Positions 52,596 to 60,909 of a stretch of DNA of 64,000 bases are shown piece by piece; the first letter of the stretch is position 1, and each line of letters begins with the position of its first letter. The translations under genes were made by a program, and so were the position numbers. Source of the stretch: Bradyrhizobium guangdongense (GTDB lineage: Bacteria; Pseudomonadota; Alphaproteobacteria; Rhizobiales; Xanthobacteraceae); NCBI RefSeq assembly GCF_004114975.1, contig NZ_CP030051.1:6386001-6450000 (forward strand), written 5' to 3'. The notes beneath the pieces were generated by a model, which saw only the letters and a program-made list of their open reading frames with translations, did no database searches and was not told the origin of the DNA.

Positions 52596-52787
52596 TCAAT
52601 AGTTTTTCTTGAACGATCGACGCGGACGGCCCTGAACTCCGATGGTCCCTCGATCAAACCTTCGCATCGCTTGATCATCGCCCTTCGCAGAATTGTCCGC
52701 CCTCTCGTCTATAACTTTGCCAGCCAGGTGAGCGGCACGCGCGCGTTGGGTCAGAATGCGATGATCACTCGTGCCCGTCTTCGTCAT
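52596..52787 (-). CDS. Small basic hypothetical protein (63 aa)
   Basis: From ATG 52787 (MTKTGTSDHRILTQRARAAH-LAGKVIDERADNSAKGDD), with AGGAG about 7 bp upstream; the open frame to 52874 adds residues without a site. C-terminus is basic (GTIGVQGRPRRSFKKNY). Soluble, mostly helical, no family recognised. Intergenic position relative to rpsU suggests an independent transcript. Confidence 0.5.
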   Translation of the reverse strand: MTKTGTSDHRILTQRARAAHLAGKVIDERADNSAKGDDQAMRRFDRGTIGVQGRPRRSFKKNY

Positions 52788-52914
52788 CTCGATCTCCTGG
52801 ATTACAGACCGCGACTGAAATCTGGCAGCTACGCACCCCCGCTTTTGCTGCGTCGAACTCGGCGCAACCACCATGGCAATCTATGGCAATAACGTTCCTC
52901 TACGCGCATTCCCG

Positions 52915-53193
52915 TTACGCGCGCTCCTTGCCGGCGATCTGCGGCAAGGGAGGCTTGCGCTCGGGAAGCTTCTTTTTCGGGGGCGCCGGCAGCAAACCTT
53001 CCCTGATGGCCTGCTTCCGAGCGAGCTTACGGGCCCAGCGAATAGCCTCGGATTTTTCGCGCGTCTTTCTTTCGGAAGGCTTTTCGTATGAGCGCCGCTG
53101 CTTCATTTCGCGAAAGACACCCTCGCGTTGCATCTTCTTCTTCAGAACACGAAGGGCCTGGTCGACATTGTTGTCGCGAACAAGTACCTGCAA
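52915..53193 (-). CDS. rpsU: 30S ribosomal protein S21 (long form)
   Basis: 92 aa starting TTG 53193, GAGGA 7 bp upstream; the longer frame to 53439 is noise. [60 protein letters not shown] is a typical S21 core. A C-terminal extension ([20 protein letters not shown]) is common in rhizobial S21. S21 binds the small subunit and helps initiation. Transcribed divergently from cspA, an arrangement common in Rhizobiales. Confidence 0.93.
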   Translation of the reverse strand: MQVLVRDNNVDQALRVLKKKMQREGVFREMKQRRSYEKPSERKTREKSEAIRWARKLARKQAIREGLLPAPPKKKLPERKPPLPQIAGKERA

Positions 53194-53485
53194 TTGACAT
53201 TCCTCGCTGGGCTGCGAATGCGCAAGTCCTGCATGCAGCCAATTGCGCAGGAGTCTCGTGGCGATTGCGATGATGGGAGTGACGGCGTCTTCTTCCGCCG
53301 GCCTCGAACAAGCCGGTCTATGCGTCACGGCAATCAAGTTCGGTAGAGCAACGTGACCACTGTCAGCCGCGCTGTCAATGGATAGAGCCGTTCCCACACG
53401 TCGTTTGGAGCCCTCGATCGCAAAGGAACGTTCGCCCACACGCGCTCGTGTAGCAGCGCTCTCGGAAACAATTTTGAGTGTTGCC

Positions 53486-53513
53486 TTGCAAAAAGCCGAA
53501 AATGATATATATT
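53486..53513 (+). promoter_or_regulatory. Candidate promoter of cspA
   Basis: TTGCAA (53486-53491), 16-bp spacer, then TATATT (53508-53513) in an AT-rich island. A leader of about 125 nt follows up to ATG 53643, consistent with the long folded 5'UTR of cold-shock genes. Confidence 0.5.
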
Positions 53514-53642
53514 AAAGAAATTCGATTAGCCGCTGTGCCTTGTTGAACGCGCCCGCGGGCTCCTTTTCCAAAGACATCGACGAAGTTGAAGTAATCGCGT
53601 GCTCGTCACGCGATACGCGCTCGCGCGCTTTGGAGAATGAAA

Positions 53643-53852
53643 ATGACGACAGGTACTGTTAAGTGGTTCAACGGCCAAAAAGGCTTTGGATTTATCCAGC
53701 CGACCGACGGCAGCAATGATGTGTTCGTTCACGTCAGCGCGGTCGAACGGGCTGGCCTTGCGGGTCTCGCCGAGGGCCAAAAGGTTAACTTTGAGGCCAA
53801 GACCGACAAGATGCGCGGCAAAGTGAGCGCCGAAAACCTCTCGCTGGCTTGA
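53643..53852 (+). CDS. cspA: Cold-shock protein (CspA family)
   Basis: 69 aa from ATG 53643, with GGAGA 6 bp upstream; ATG 53637 is two codons earlier. [20 protein letters not shown] contains RNP1 (KGFGFI), then [40 protein letters not shown] containing RNP2 (VFVHVS). Single-strand nucleic-acid chaperone. The upstream promoter and long leader suggest cold-inducible control. Confidence 0.95.
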   Translation: MTTGTVKWFNGQKGFGFIQPTDGSNDVFVHVSAVERAGLAGLAEGQKVNFEAKTDKMRGKVSAENLSLA

Positions 53853-53948
53853 TTTGTCGACGCCGCTTTCACGGATGTACTGAAACGGCAGGCTGCCCGC
53901 TCGATCTTCGGATGGAGCGGGTTTTGTTTTTCATAATGCGGGTTGAGG

Positions 53949-54191
53949 ATGATCGCCAGGAAATCGGCAGAGCCGTCGCCCGAAGGTATCGCGCGCTCGA
54001 ACCGCAAGCGATTGGCTGCTGAAGACGGCGCGCGGGCATTGGCTGACGCGGAACGGCAGGCCATCGAGGTGCGAAAGAACATGGCGCGCCTCCGCGAGCT
54101 GCGTGAGGCCAAGGAAGTTGCCGACATCGCGTTTCGGGCATCGCTGCCTGCGCCCGCACCGACGAAGCGCAAAAACAGGTCGGCGCGATAG
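53949..54191 (+). CDS. Hypothetical helical protein (80 aa)
   Basis: ATG 53949 (TTG 53943 is in frame). MIARKSAEPSPEGIARSNRK-RLAAEDGARALADAERQAIE-VRKNMARLRELREAKEVADI. Nearly all helical, Arg/Ala-rich, with a basic tail (PTKRKNRSAR). Pattern typical of short bradyrhizobial proteins of unknown function; no ribosome site was evident. Confidence 0.45.
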   Translation: MIARKSAEPSPEGIARSNRKRLAAEDGARALADAERQAIEVRKNMARLRELREAKEVADIAFRASLPAPAPTKRKNRSAR

Positions 54192-54246
54192 TCGAACTCG
54201 CGATCGCACGGCATCATCGTGAAACCGAATTGCACGGGCTGGGTGG

Positions 54247-54462
54247 ATGCCTAGAGTCAAAGCAGACGGCGGGGGAACGATCACTTTCATGCTTGCGCTT
54301 GGCGCAGCACGGCAGATGTGCAGGCTTACAACGACGTTTCAGACCGACAAGCAGGCCTTCAGTTATCTTCACAAATATCGAAAAGAATTCGAGCATATAG
54401 CCCGTGCGCGGCTCGCCTCCGGCGAGCTCGAAAACGGAATCGTCGTGCTCTCGATGCTCTAA
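54247..54462 (+). CDS. Hypothetical protein (71 aa)
   Basis: ATG 54247 to TAA 54462. MPRVKADGGGTITFMLALGA-ARQMCRLTTTFQTDKQAFSY-LHKYRKEFEHIARARLASGE-LENGIVVLSML. A small alpha/beta domain. No family recognised; a hairpin at its 3' end separates it from the convergent gene. Confidence 0.5.
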   Translation: MPRVKADGGGTITFMLALGAARQMCRLTTTFQTDKQAFSYLHKYRKEFEHIARARLASGELENGIVVLSML

Positions 54463-54471
54463 ATCGAGAGC
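54447..54471. terminator. Hairpin between convergent small genes
   Basis: GCTCTCGAT (54447-54455), loop GCTCTAA, ATCGAGAGC (54463-54471): perfect 9-bp stem overlapping the stop codon of the plus-strand gene and 5 bp from the convergent stop. There is no clear T tract. Confidence 0.5.
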
Positions 54472-54476
54472 GACGA

Positions 54477-54662
54477 TTATGCCCGGGAGTCTTTCGGCTT
54501 GGCTTCACGCGCCAATCGGGCCGCCTTCAGACGCTCGTGATTATCGTGCAGGGATTGCTGATCTTTCGCGTAATCGGTCATTGGTTTTTCTGTTCGCACC
54601 AATTTGAACGCGTTGTTCGCCTCCCGCAGATGCCGGGCAGCCTTCGCTTCGTTTTTCATCAT
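54477..54662 (-). CDS. Small hypothetical protein (61 aa)
   Basis: From ATG 54662 with GGAGA 6 bp upstream. MMKNEAKAARHLREANNAFK-LVRTEKPMTDYAKDQQSLHD-NHERLKAARLAREAKPKDSR. Basic, helical, soluble. The strong site favours a real gene. No family recognised. Confidence 0.6.
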   Translation of the reverse strand: MMKNEAKAARHLREANNAFKLVRTEKPMTDYAKDQQSLHDNHERLKAARLAREAKPKDSRA

Positions 54663-54969
54663 TTTGATCTCCAGGAATTGGATCAGCGCCGGTCTGGGGC
54701 TCGGATATTCGCCATGACAGCCCAAGCGATATTTGCCGGGAGCGGATCAGCGTGAACGCTCCGCTTTGCGCCAGATCTTTCGCGAGGTCTCAGCGCGTTG
54801 TCGAACAACGGCAAGCGGACGCTGCCTATGGTTATCAACGCTTTCGCGGGACGCATGTTCCCGAGGGGCGAGCCGAAGCCCACGCCGCCGCTCGTCTGCC
54901 AGACGTTCAGCTAAAATCGCAACCAGTGGGGCGCCGCTCACGAGCTAAGCGCTTCCACCAGAACTCAGG
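54663..54969. other. Intergenic region without a confident gene
   Basis: 307 bp. Overlapping short open frames on both strands (about 65-73 aa) have no ribosome sites or recognised motifs, and none is favoured. No repeat or terminator seen. Confidence 0.5.
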
Positions 54970-55977
54970 TTAGCACATCATCGGCGTTGTGTGCGCGTTT
55001 CCTTGCCGATTCCTGAAGGCGGTAATCGCCATATGCACCAAGTGCAGTTTGCCCTCGACTGCGGGTGAAATGTCGAACGGGTACGCGTCGGCAAGACCAA
55101 GTGAGCGGTTGAGGCGGTTGATCGTCAGAGCGAGTGGGGTCCACAACTCAAGGAGCGCACCGAAATCGCTTTCTAGATACGGGTCATTCAGCGTGTGCGT
55201 TCCGCGCGCGTCCAACGACAACGGAAGTCCTGCCAGGGAATCCAGGGTCGAGACGATGTGCAGGAAGTGAGCGAAAGTCTCTGCCCAATCCTCCCAGGGA
55301 TGAGACGTCGCATACATGCTAATGTGACTCGCCGGATCGCAAGACCAATCCTGACGGGCATAATAATAGGCAAGCGCTGCCTGGTAGTTCTCTGTCTCGT
55401 CGCCAAACACCAGCCGAAACGGCGCTCGAAAACCCGCTTCGTGGATCAGGGCATTCCAGTAAAAGTGCCCTATCTCGTGTCGAAAGTGACCAAGCAGGGT
55501 GCGATAGGGTTCGCGAAAGGAAACACGCCTGATCTCGCGTTGTACATCATCGGCCTCCGCAAGGTTGAGTGTTATCAGGCCGGATTCGTGACCTGTCAGG
55601 ACCGGCCCATGCTCGTCCGAGAGAATCTCGAATGCCAGGCGAAATCCACCCGCGAACGCGATCGGCACGCGAAGCCGTCTCAGGTCGTAGATCAGCCTGC
55701 GCTTGGCTTCCTCCACGCGCTTCCAAAGGGCTACGTTACGGGGATTCTGTGTGGCGGGAATGACATGGGTCAGGGAGCAGGACATGCAGTAGGAAGTCGT
55801 GGAAACCGCGCACCAGTTGCAACCGATGATATTCCGATTGACGCATTCAAGGGCACTTTCCGCACCGATCATCGCCATATTCTCGGGATCGAAGATCAAC
55901 GGCTGCATGCAGCCGTTGCATTTGGAGAGCTCGAAGGCCGATAGTTGCCCGCAATGAGGACATTTGAAATCTCTCAT
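54970..55977 (-). CDS. Putative zinc-binding metallopeptidase with N-terminal zinc ribbon (Zn_peptidase_2-type)
   Basis: 335 aa. The N-terminus is a zinc ribbon: FKCPHCGQLSAFELSKCNGC, then further CxxC-like pairs (IGCNWCAVSTTSYCMSCSLT). The catalytic part has an HExxH motif, LLGHFRHEIGHFYWNALIHE, a following FGDETENYQAALAYYYARQD, and HISMYATSHPWEDWAETFAH with possible third ligands. This matches the COG4307-type family. The start overlaps the stop of a small upstream gene (ATGA). It is divergent from a transglutaminase-like protein; in other proteobacteria such genes can cluster with ATP-grasp/alpha-E proteins, which are absent here. Confidence 0.85.
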   Translation of the reverse strand: MRDFKCPHCGQLSAFELSKCNGCMQPLIFDPENMAMIGAESALECVNRNIIGCNWCAVSTTSYCMSCSLTHVIPATQNPRNVALWKRVEEAKRRLIYDLRRLRVPIAFAGGFRLAFEILSDEHGPVLTGHESGLITLNLAEADDVQREIRRVSFREPYRTLLGHFRHEIGHFYWNALIHEAGFRAPFRLVFGDETENYQAALAYYYARQDWSCDPASHISMYATSHPWEDWAETFAHFLHIVSTLDSLAGLPLSLDARGTHTLNDPYLESDFGALLELWTPLALTINRLNRSLGLADAYPFDISPAVEGKLHLVHMAITAFRNRQGNAHTTPMMC

Positions 55978-56144
55978 GATGGCGCACGACCATTGAGGGT
56001 GTCGATCAACGCACGCTGCTTCTTCAACGCGCGCTTCCTCAGAATATCAGCATCAACCTCGCTCACGGTTCGACGCGCGCCCTGGTAAGAGGCCTTCTCA
56101 GATACAGGCCGCGCCCCCCAGTCTGGCGTGGGTTGAATCGACAT
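55974..56144 (-). CDS. Small hypothetical protein (56 aa) coupled to the metallopeptidase
   Basis: ATG 56144 with GGAG 8 bp upstream; the longer frame to 56480 is on the reverse of the transglutaminase leader and is rejected. MSIQPTPDWGARPVSEKASY-QGARRTVSEVDADILRKRAL-KKQRALIDTLNGRAPS: disordered N-terminus and a basic helix. Stop overlaps the metallopeptidase start, so they are co-translated. Function unknown, possibly a cofactor or substrate of the peptidase. Confidence 0.65.
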   Translation of the reverse strand: MSIQPTPDWGARPVSEKASYQGARRTVSEVDADILRKRALKKQRALIDTLNGRAPS

Positions 56145-56366
56145 GGGCGTGACTCCGGATCGCATTTTCATCTTCAACAAAGCCTTCAGTTTGAAACGGG
56201 TTCCGGTCAGGCGCTGGGCGGATGTTCTCCACTCAATCGAGCATACGGCTGGCGGTCGGGACAGCGATGGCATACTGTTCACACCCGAGCGCTCGCAGCC
56301 TTCATCGGTGACGATGCCCAAATGGGGGTTCGTAACGGTCGCAATCATCTCTTTGGAGCTACTTCC

Positions 56367-57176
56367 ATGAAGATCCGCGTCGGCTTCGAGATGATCTACG
56401 ACTTTCCGCAACCGACCCCTCTTATCGCAGTTGTCGGCACTCACTTCACACGGGCATCCGACATTGTCCTGCCCGATCATCTTGTCAGCGAGCCGTCGGT
56501 GCCGATCACGCCCTACCGCGACGGTTTCGGGAATTGGTGCAGTCGTCTTGTCGCGCCAGCCGGCCGCATGCGCCTCTCAGCGGACGGCACAGTCCGAGAC
56601 AGCGGTCTACCCGACGTGATCGTACCATCGGCCCAACAGCACGCAGTGGAAGATCTTCCGTCGGACACCATCGTATATTTGCTCGGCAGTCGGTATGTCG
56701 AGACTGACCGACTTACCGACGTGGCGTGGAAGTTGTTCGAGAAGACCGCGCCCGGTTGGGCACGGGTCAAGGCGATCTGCGACTTCGTGCATAACCACAT
56801 TGCTTTCGGCTACGAGCACGCCCGCCCGACCAAGACCGCCTGGGAAGTGTTCAACGAAGGCAAAGGCGTTTGCCGGGACTATGCACATCTGGCTATAGCG
56901 TTCTGCCGCTGCATGAACATTCCTGCGCGCTACTGCACCGGCTATCTCGGTGACATCGGCATGGCGCCTCCATATGCCGCCGGCGATTTCGCGGGCTGGT
57001 GCGAAGCCTATATCGGTGGTCGCTGGTACACGTTCGATCCACGTAACAACATTCCGCGGATTGGTCGCGTCCTGATCGCGCAGGGCCGCGATGCCGCCGA
57101 CGTTCCGATCACCCAGACATTCGGACCCAACACGTTGCTAAGTTTCAAGGTTTGGGCCGACGAACTCACCGGCTGA
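56367..57176 (+). CDS. Transglutaminase-like family protein
   Basis: 269 aa from ATG 56367, with GGAG 9 bp upstream. N-terminal beta region (MKIRVGFEMIYDFPQPTPLI, SEPSVPITPYRDGFGNWCSR), then a transglutaminase core: ICDFVHNHIAFGYEHARPTK-TAWEVFNEGKGVCRDYAHLA (catalytic Cys in GVCRDYAH), CTGYLGDIGMAPPY, GWCEAYIGGRWYTFDPRNNI-PRIGRVLIAQGRDAADVP. The Cys and the Asp of the fold are present, but the usual His position (HAW) reads AGW, so activity is uncertain. Divergent from the metallopeptidase. Confidence 0.85.
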   Translation: MKIRVGFEMIYDFPQPTPLIAVVGTHFTRASDIVLPDHLVSEPSVPITPYRDGFGNWCSRLVAPAGRMRLSADGTVRDSGLPDVIVPSAQQHAVEDLPSDTIVYLLGSRYVETDRLTDVAWKLFEKTAPGWARVKAICDFVHNHIAFGYEHARPTKTAWEVFNEGKGVCRDYAHLAIAFCRCMNIPARYCTGYLGDIGMAPPYAAGDFAGWCEAYIGGRWYTFDPRNNIPRIGRVLIAQGRDAADVPITQTFGPNTLLSFKVWADELTG

Positions 57177-57236
57177 TCGCAAAAGCGCTGCAATGCGACG
57201 GTCCATATCGAATCCCCGGAACCGCGAAAGACAGAA

Positions 57237-57476
57237 CTATTGCCCGGCCTTATTCGCTTCGAAGGTCAACGCGGCTTGAAATACGTGCCCGGCTTCCGTT
57301 CGAACCTCGATAGCAACGTCCGGCCGGTTTTCCTCACCGGCCAAATCGCGGGCCAGTCCCGCCAATGTGTGAGCCGCCTCCATCTCAGCCTCACGTTGCG
57401 TTGAAAACTCTATTCCGTCTTCGTCCGGATACAGTTCCCGATCGTCTCTGATATCGAAGAAATATCGGATCATCAT
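57237..57476 (-). CDS. DUF6894 family protein (79 aa), copy 2
   Basis: MMIRYFFDIRDDRELYPDED-GIEFSTQREAEMEAAHTLAG-LARDLAGEENRPDVAIEVRT, then EAGHVFQAALTFEANKAG. DUF6894 pattern. It is the downstream half of a two-gene module (65-aa gene at 57541 then DUF6894), repeated with the next pair. Confidence 0.82.
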   Translation of the reverse strand: MMIRYFFDIRDDRELYPDEDGIEFSTQREAEMEAAHTLAGLARDLAGEENRPDVAIEVRTEAGHVFQAALTFEANKAGQ

Positions 57477-57540
57477 GAGCGCCTGTTGGAAAGATGTCTG
57501 CGCCAGCGCGAGAGGTCCGCAAGCCGATCCAGGATTCGAA

Positions 57541-57738
57541 TTACATTGGCGGCTGAAGTCCCGGAGAACTGAGCCACCTGTTCACCTCCAGGGCAACATC
57601 GATCTGCCGGGCCTTCTGAAGTAGTTCGGCGCGCCGGACGCAAACAGGCATCTCTTGAGCCTGCTGGCGCAAATTGATCGCCTCTTGAGTGAGACGGTAT
57701 TCGAATGTCGAAGATTGAGACTCGCTACGAACCTGCAC
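57541..57738 (-). CDS. Small hypothetical protein (65 aa), module copy A
   Basis: GTG 57738 with GGGAGA 6 bp upstream. MQVRSESQSSTFEYRLTQEA-INLRQQAQEMPVCVRRAELL-QKARQIDVALEVNRWLSSPG. The C-terminal half 'L..KARQ.DVA.....W..SPGLQ.P' matches the protein at 58450 and marks the repeated module. Likely a helical hairpin. No named family. Confidence 0.6.
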   Translation of the reverse strand: MQVRSESQSSTFEYRLTQEAINLRQQAQEMPVCVRRAELLQKARQIDVALEVNRWLSSPGLQPPM

Positions 57739-57953
57739 GGCTTTCTCCCTTGAATGGGCGGGAGCGCGACAGGCGTTCTCATCACCGATGGTTGCCTCGG
57801 GTGGGGCGGTGACGACCTTGATATATGTGCTCCAAGGCGCTCCGACCAGACATGATTGAAGAAATGTTTTTGGACAGCCTTACGGCTAGTCGAGTACTCC
57901 AACTGGAGCCGGAGACCCAGTCGAGATGGAGGCGTCTGTTCTCACAGGCAGCC

Positions 57954-58190
57954 TCAATGTTTCGTGCTCTCACTTCGATAGACGATCGATACGCAGAAAA
58001 GCCGTTCAGTCATCGAGCGCACTTCAACCGCCAAATCTGGACGACTGCCTTTGAACACGGACTCTCTGGCGATCCCCGTCAGCGTTTGCATCGCTTCAAC
58101 TTCAGCAGCCTTCTGATTGGGCAGTCGTAGTCCTTCCTCGTCGGCGAAAAACTCGCGGCCACTCTGGATGTCAAAGAAATAGCGTTCCAT
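57954..58190 (-). CDS. DUF6894 family protein (78 aa), copy 3
   Basis: ATG 58190 with GGAG upstream; the frame to 58241 is leader. MERYFFDIQSGREFFADEEG-LRLPNQKAAEVEAMQTLTGI-ARESVFKGSRPDLAVEVRSM, then TERLFCVSIVYRSESTKH. It aligns along its length with copy 2 at about 40% identity. Second DUF6894 of the duplicated module. Confidence 0.82.
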   Translation of the reverse strand: MERYFFDIQSGREFFADEEGLRLPNQKAAEVEAMQTLTGIARESVFKGSRPDLAVEVRSMTERLFCVSIVYRSESTKH

Positions 58191-58449
58191 AAGAGCACTC
58201 CACTTCCGTGCAGGCGGGAGCGCTCTCGGTCTCTCAGTCACCGACGCCTACGGGACAAGCCTCGGCCGGTGATCGGAAGACAATACGCCAGCTCTAACTT
58301 GGTTGCCAGAGATTCCGGGGCCAGCCGGGTCTAAGCAGCGGCAACTTGGACAGACTGCCTCCGTAAGCGCCTCAGAATCGAATTCGAGCCATCGGGCATC
58401 GACCACCATCACCTGACTTGGTCAACGGATTGTTCCGACGACAAGACTA

Positions 58450-58659
58450 TCAGACCGGTAGCTGCAATTCCGGCGAATGCGACCATTCATCCAGGTGGCA
58501 GGCGACATCGGCCTGACGGGCCTTCTTGATCAGCGCATCCCTTTCTGGTCCCGGCGGGAGCTTGGCGGCCTGGTCAAGAACTTCTTTGGACCACGCTGTT
58601 AGTCGCTCCTGCAACGTGAGTTGTTGTTTGAAACGACGTCGCTTCTGCATGGCGTTCAT
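58450..58659 (-). CDS. Small hypothetical protein (69 aa), module copy B
   Basis: ATG 58659 (ATG 58650 is also possible). MNAMQKRRRFKQQLTLQERL-TAWSKEVLDQAAKLPPGPER-DALIKKARQADVACHLDEWS-HSPELQLPV. It shares 'KARQ.DVA.....W..SP.LQ.P' with the 57541 protein. It is upstream of the third DUF6894 copy, mirroring the arrangement of the first module. Confidence 0.6.
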   Translation of the reverse strand: MNAMQKRRRFKQQLTLQERLTAWSKEVLDQAAKLPPGPERDALIKKARQADVACHLDEWSHSPELQLPV

Positions 58660-59409
58660 TTCCAAGTTGATGGCGACAACCGGCGATCTGCTCCGGGCAA
58701 AGCCGCGGGCTCACGGTGAACATAACGCTACAAAACAGACAGGTTCAAACCATAACAAAGATCAATGCGACCGAAAAAATCTGGCGCAGGCCGCACACAG
58801 CAGCTCTCCGTCCTAATGCATCCAGATTCGGCTGGCCGACAGGCCGATACAGAGAGCTTCTTGGTGTCTTGAGCTACTTACTCAATCTACTCTATCTACC
58901 CGCAGGAGCGACCTTACCCATAAACCCGGCGACGTGAGGTGACTAAGCAATGTCTGCTTTGCCCCTATAGCGACCGACTTCGGGCGGCAGCGCAATATGT
59001 CGCGATGGGCCAACTCCGGATCTACGTAACCGGCCCACAACTCCAGCGCACGTGCACACGAAGTCCGAGCAAGGGTCGGGTAGAGAGACCCCCGGCTCGG
59101 CGAACTGTGCGCCGCCGCTGGCTCTGGGCCGCAAGCTGGACGTATCTCCGCCAAGTGATTTCGGAACGAAGTGCCTCGGGGCGACTTGGCTCGGTGAGAC
59201 CGTCGCTCGCCGCCAACCAAACGGCGCATGTCGCGGATAGCCAAAGGTCCACCACCGGACCTGCCGTTCTCCGAGCGCTCGCGCAGACAGCCAACAGTGG
59301 CTGTCTCCAGTTCCATAGATTGGGCAGCCGTGCCCGCACACGGAAAGCTGCGGAGGAGCAGGCGCTATTTCTGAATCTCGGCGCCGCGTTGGCCGAAGGA
59401 GGCTTCGCT
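58660..59409. other. Gene-poor region (750 bp)
   Basis: Several overlapping open frames (up to 144 aa on the minus strand, and a plus-strand frame open from 58939 into the gene at 59410) lack ribosome sites, codon bias and recognisable motifs. No repeat, tRNA or terminator was recognised. Confidence 0.5.
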
Positions 59410-59607
59410 ATGCCCCATCCCAAGGACATAGACCGCAGCCACAGTCGAGCAATTATGAAAGTGATTGGCCAGCAACTGCGTGCGTCGCTGAAGCTTGAGC
59501 CGGAACAACCGGAAAGCTTTAGAGGCCAAATCGAACGGCTGCGGGAATTGGAGGAGCGGTCACCAGCAATTGTTCCCGCTGACGAGGATGGGCAACAACG
59601 CGGCTGA
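59410..59607 (+). CDS. Small hypothetical protein (65 aa)
   Basis: ATG 59410 with AAGGAGG 7 bp upstream, a strong site that fixes the start although the frame is open from 58939. MPHPKDIDRSHSRAIMKVIG-QQLRASLKLEPEQPESFRGQ-IERLRELEERSPAIVPADED. Helical, acidic C-terminus, soluble. The pattern recalls small bradyrhizobial proteins; function unknown. Confidence 0.7.
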   Translation: MPHPKDIDRSHSRAIMKVIGQQLRASLKLEPEQPESFRGQIERLRELEERSPAIVPADEDGQQRG

Positions 59608-59795
59608 GGTCGGCTCTGTTTGAGTTGCTGCCGGCGCGACGGACACCGAAATTACGTGTTTCATGAAGCCGGGGTAAGCTGGAAATTTACTTGCGCTAAT
59701 GCAGACCAGCCAAAGCGGTGACAGAATGGCTGTGCTGATTTTGGAACCTTGGATGACCATCGTTAGAGGCCGATCCAATCTGCGACGGAGCCAGC

Positions 59796-60044
59796 ATGCC
59801 GCGCTACTTCTTCCATATCTCTGATAGCTCTTCGCTGGATGATGCCGGCACTGAGCTCCCCGACATTGCAGCCGCACGAGCTGAAGCCGTGCAAATGAGT
59901 GGCCAAATCATCAAACAAGGCTCAATGGGAAATCTGTGGAAGGACATTCCGTGGGAGATGAAGGTAACCGACGGTCCATTACCACACGGCCGGACGCTCT
60001 TCGTTCTGCGGTTTACCGCACTTCAATCTGAGCCTCCCTCCTAA
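59796..60044 (+). CDS. DUF6894 family protein (82 aa), copy 4
   Basis: MPRYFFHISDSSSLDDAGTE-LPDIAAARAEAVQMSGQIIK, then IPWEMKVTDGPLPHGRTLFV-LRFTAL. Classic DUF6894 start (MPRYFFHI.D.....D..G.EL.D..AAR.EA). Plus strand, so not part of the duplicated minus-strand module. Function unknown. Confidence 0.85.
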   Translation: MPRYFFHISDSSSLDDAGTELPDIAAARAEAVQMSGQIIKQGSMGNLWKDIPWEMKVTDGPLPHGRTLFVLRFTALQSEPPS

Positions 60045-60192
60045 GGGCGTGGTTTGCTGCCGAGAATGCTAACAGCTCCGAGGTCATGTTCCCCCCGGAG
60101 TTTTGTGTTAGCGTATCAGCATTGCTGGCGTTAATGCAGGGTAGCTGGCAACTGAGAGTGTTGTGCTCCCGCCCCAGAACTCGGGTGCTGCA

Positions 60193-60909
60193 ATGCCAAG
60201 CAAAATCTTGATCAAACGGCTGCAAGCCGTTGTTGGACTCTCCGACGAGGACCGGACCAAGCTCGCGAACATGCCCCATACGGTGAAGGAATTCACTGAC
60301 GGCGAATACATCGTGCGTGAAGGAGACAGAGCGTCCCGGTGCGCCATCGTGATGAGCGGGTTTGTGTTTCGTCATAAGGTCGTCGGCACCCGAGCCCAGA
60401 TCCTGTCGATCTACCTGGCTGGCGATATGCCCGATCTGCACACTTTGCAGCTACCCGTCATGGACCACAATATTTGCAGTGCGGGTCCATCGACCGTTGG
60501 CTTTGTGCCGCACACCTATCTCAATGATATCCTGAGTAGCTCTCCCGGACTGGTTCACGCCCTCTGGCGCGAGACCCTTGTCGATGCCGCGATTTACCGC
60601 GAATGGATTGCAGGCCTTGCCCGCGACGCGCGCTCACGAGTGGGGCACCTCATCTGCGAGCTTGCGGCGCGACTCGAAGTCGTCGGATTGCTGGAGAACG
60701 CCAGCTTTTATCTTCCTTTCACCCAGCAGAACATCGCGGATGCCTGCGGTTTGTCCGTCGTGCACATCAATCGGACTATACAGGAGCTAAGACAACTGCG
60801 ACTCATTGAGTGGGAGAGGCGCACGTTGACGCTGCTCCGACGGAAGGAGCTGGAGGAGCTGGCGGACTTCACGCCAGAGTATCTCCATCTCAGGGATGAA
60901 AAACTTTGA
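60193..60909 (+). CDS. Crp/Fnr-family transcriptional regulator
   Basis: 238 aa from ATG 60193. cNMP-binding-like domain (DGEYIVREGDRASRCAIVMS-GFVFRHKVVGTRAQILSIYL, GDMPDLHTLQLPVMDHNICS), a dimerisation helix (LWRETLVDAAIYREWIAGLA), and a winged HTH (LPFTQQNIADACGLSVVHIN-RTIQELRQLRLIEWERR). There are no N-terminal cysteines for an FNR-type cluster. The effector is unknown. It borders the insertion-sequence region. Confidence 0.9.
   Translation: MPSKILIKRLQAVVGLSDEDRTKLANMPHTVKEFTDGEYIVREGDRASRCAIVMSGFVFRHKVVGTRAQILSIYLAGDMPDLHTLQLPVMDHNICSAGPSTVGFVPHTYLNDILSSSPGLVHALWRETLVDAAIYREWIAGLARDARSRVGHLICELAARLEVVGLLENASFYLPFTQQNIADACGLSVVHINRTIQELRQLRLIEWERRTLTLLRRKELEELADFTPEYLHLRDEKL

Noticed and set aside
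53194..53439. Long N-terminal extension of S21
   Set aside because: S21 begins at TTG 53193 with a ribosome site; the upstream residues have no resemblance to the family.
58939..59409. Open frame continuous with the 59410 gene
   Set aside because: A strong AAAGGAGG-like site and the only protein-like composition begin at 59410; upstream residues look random.
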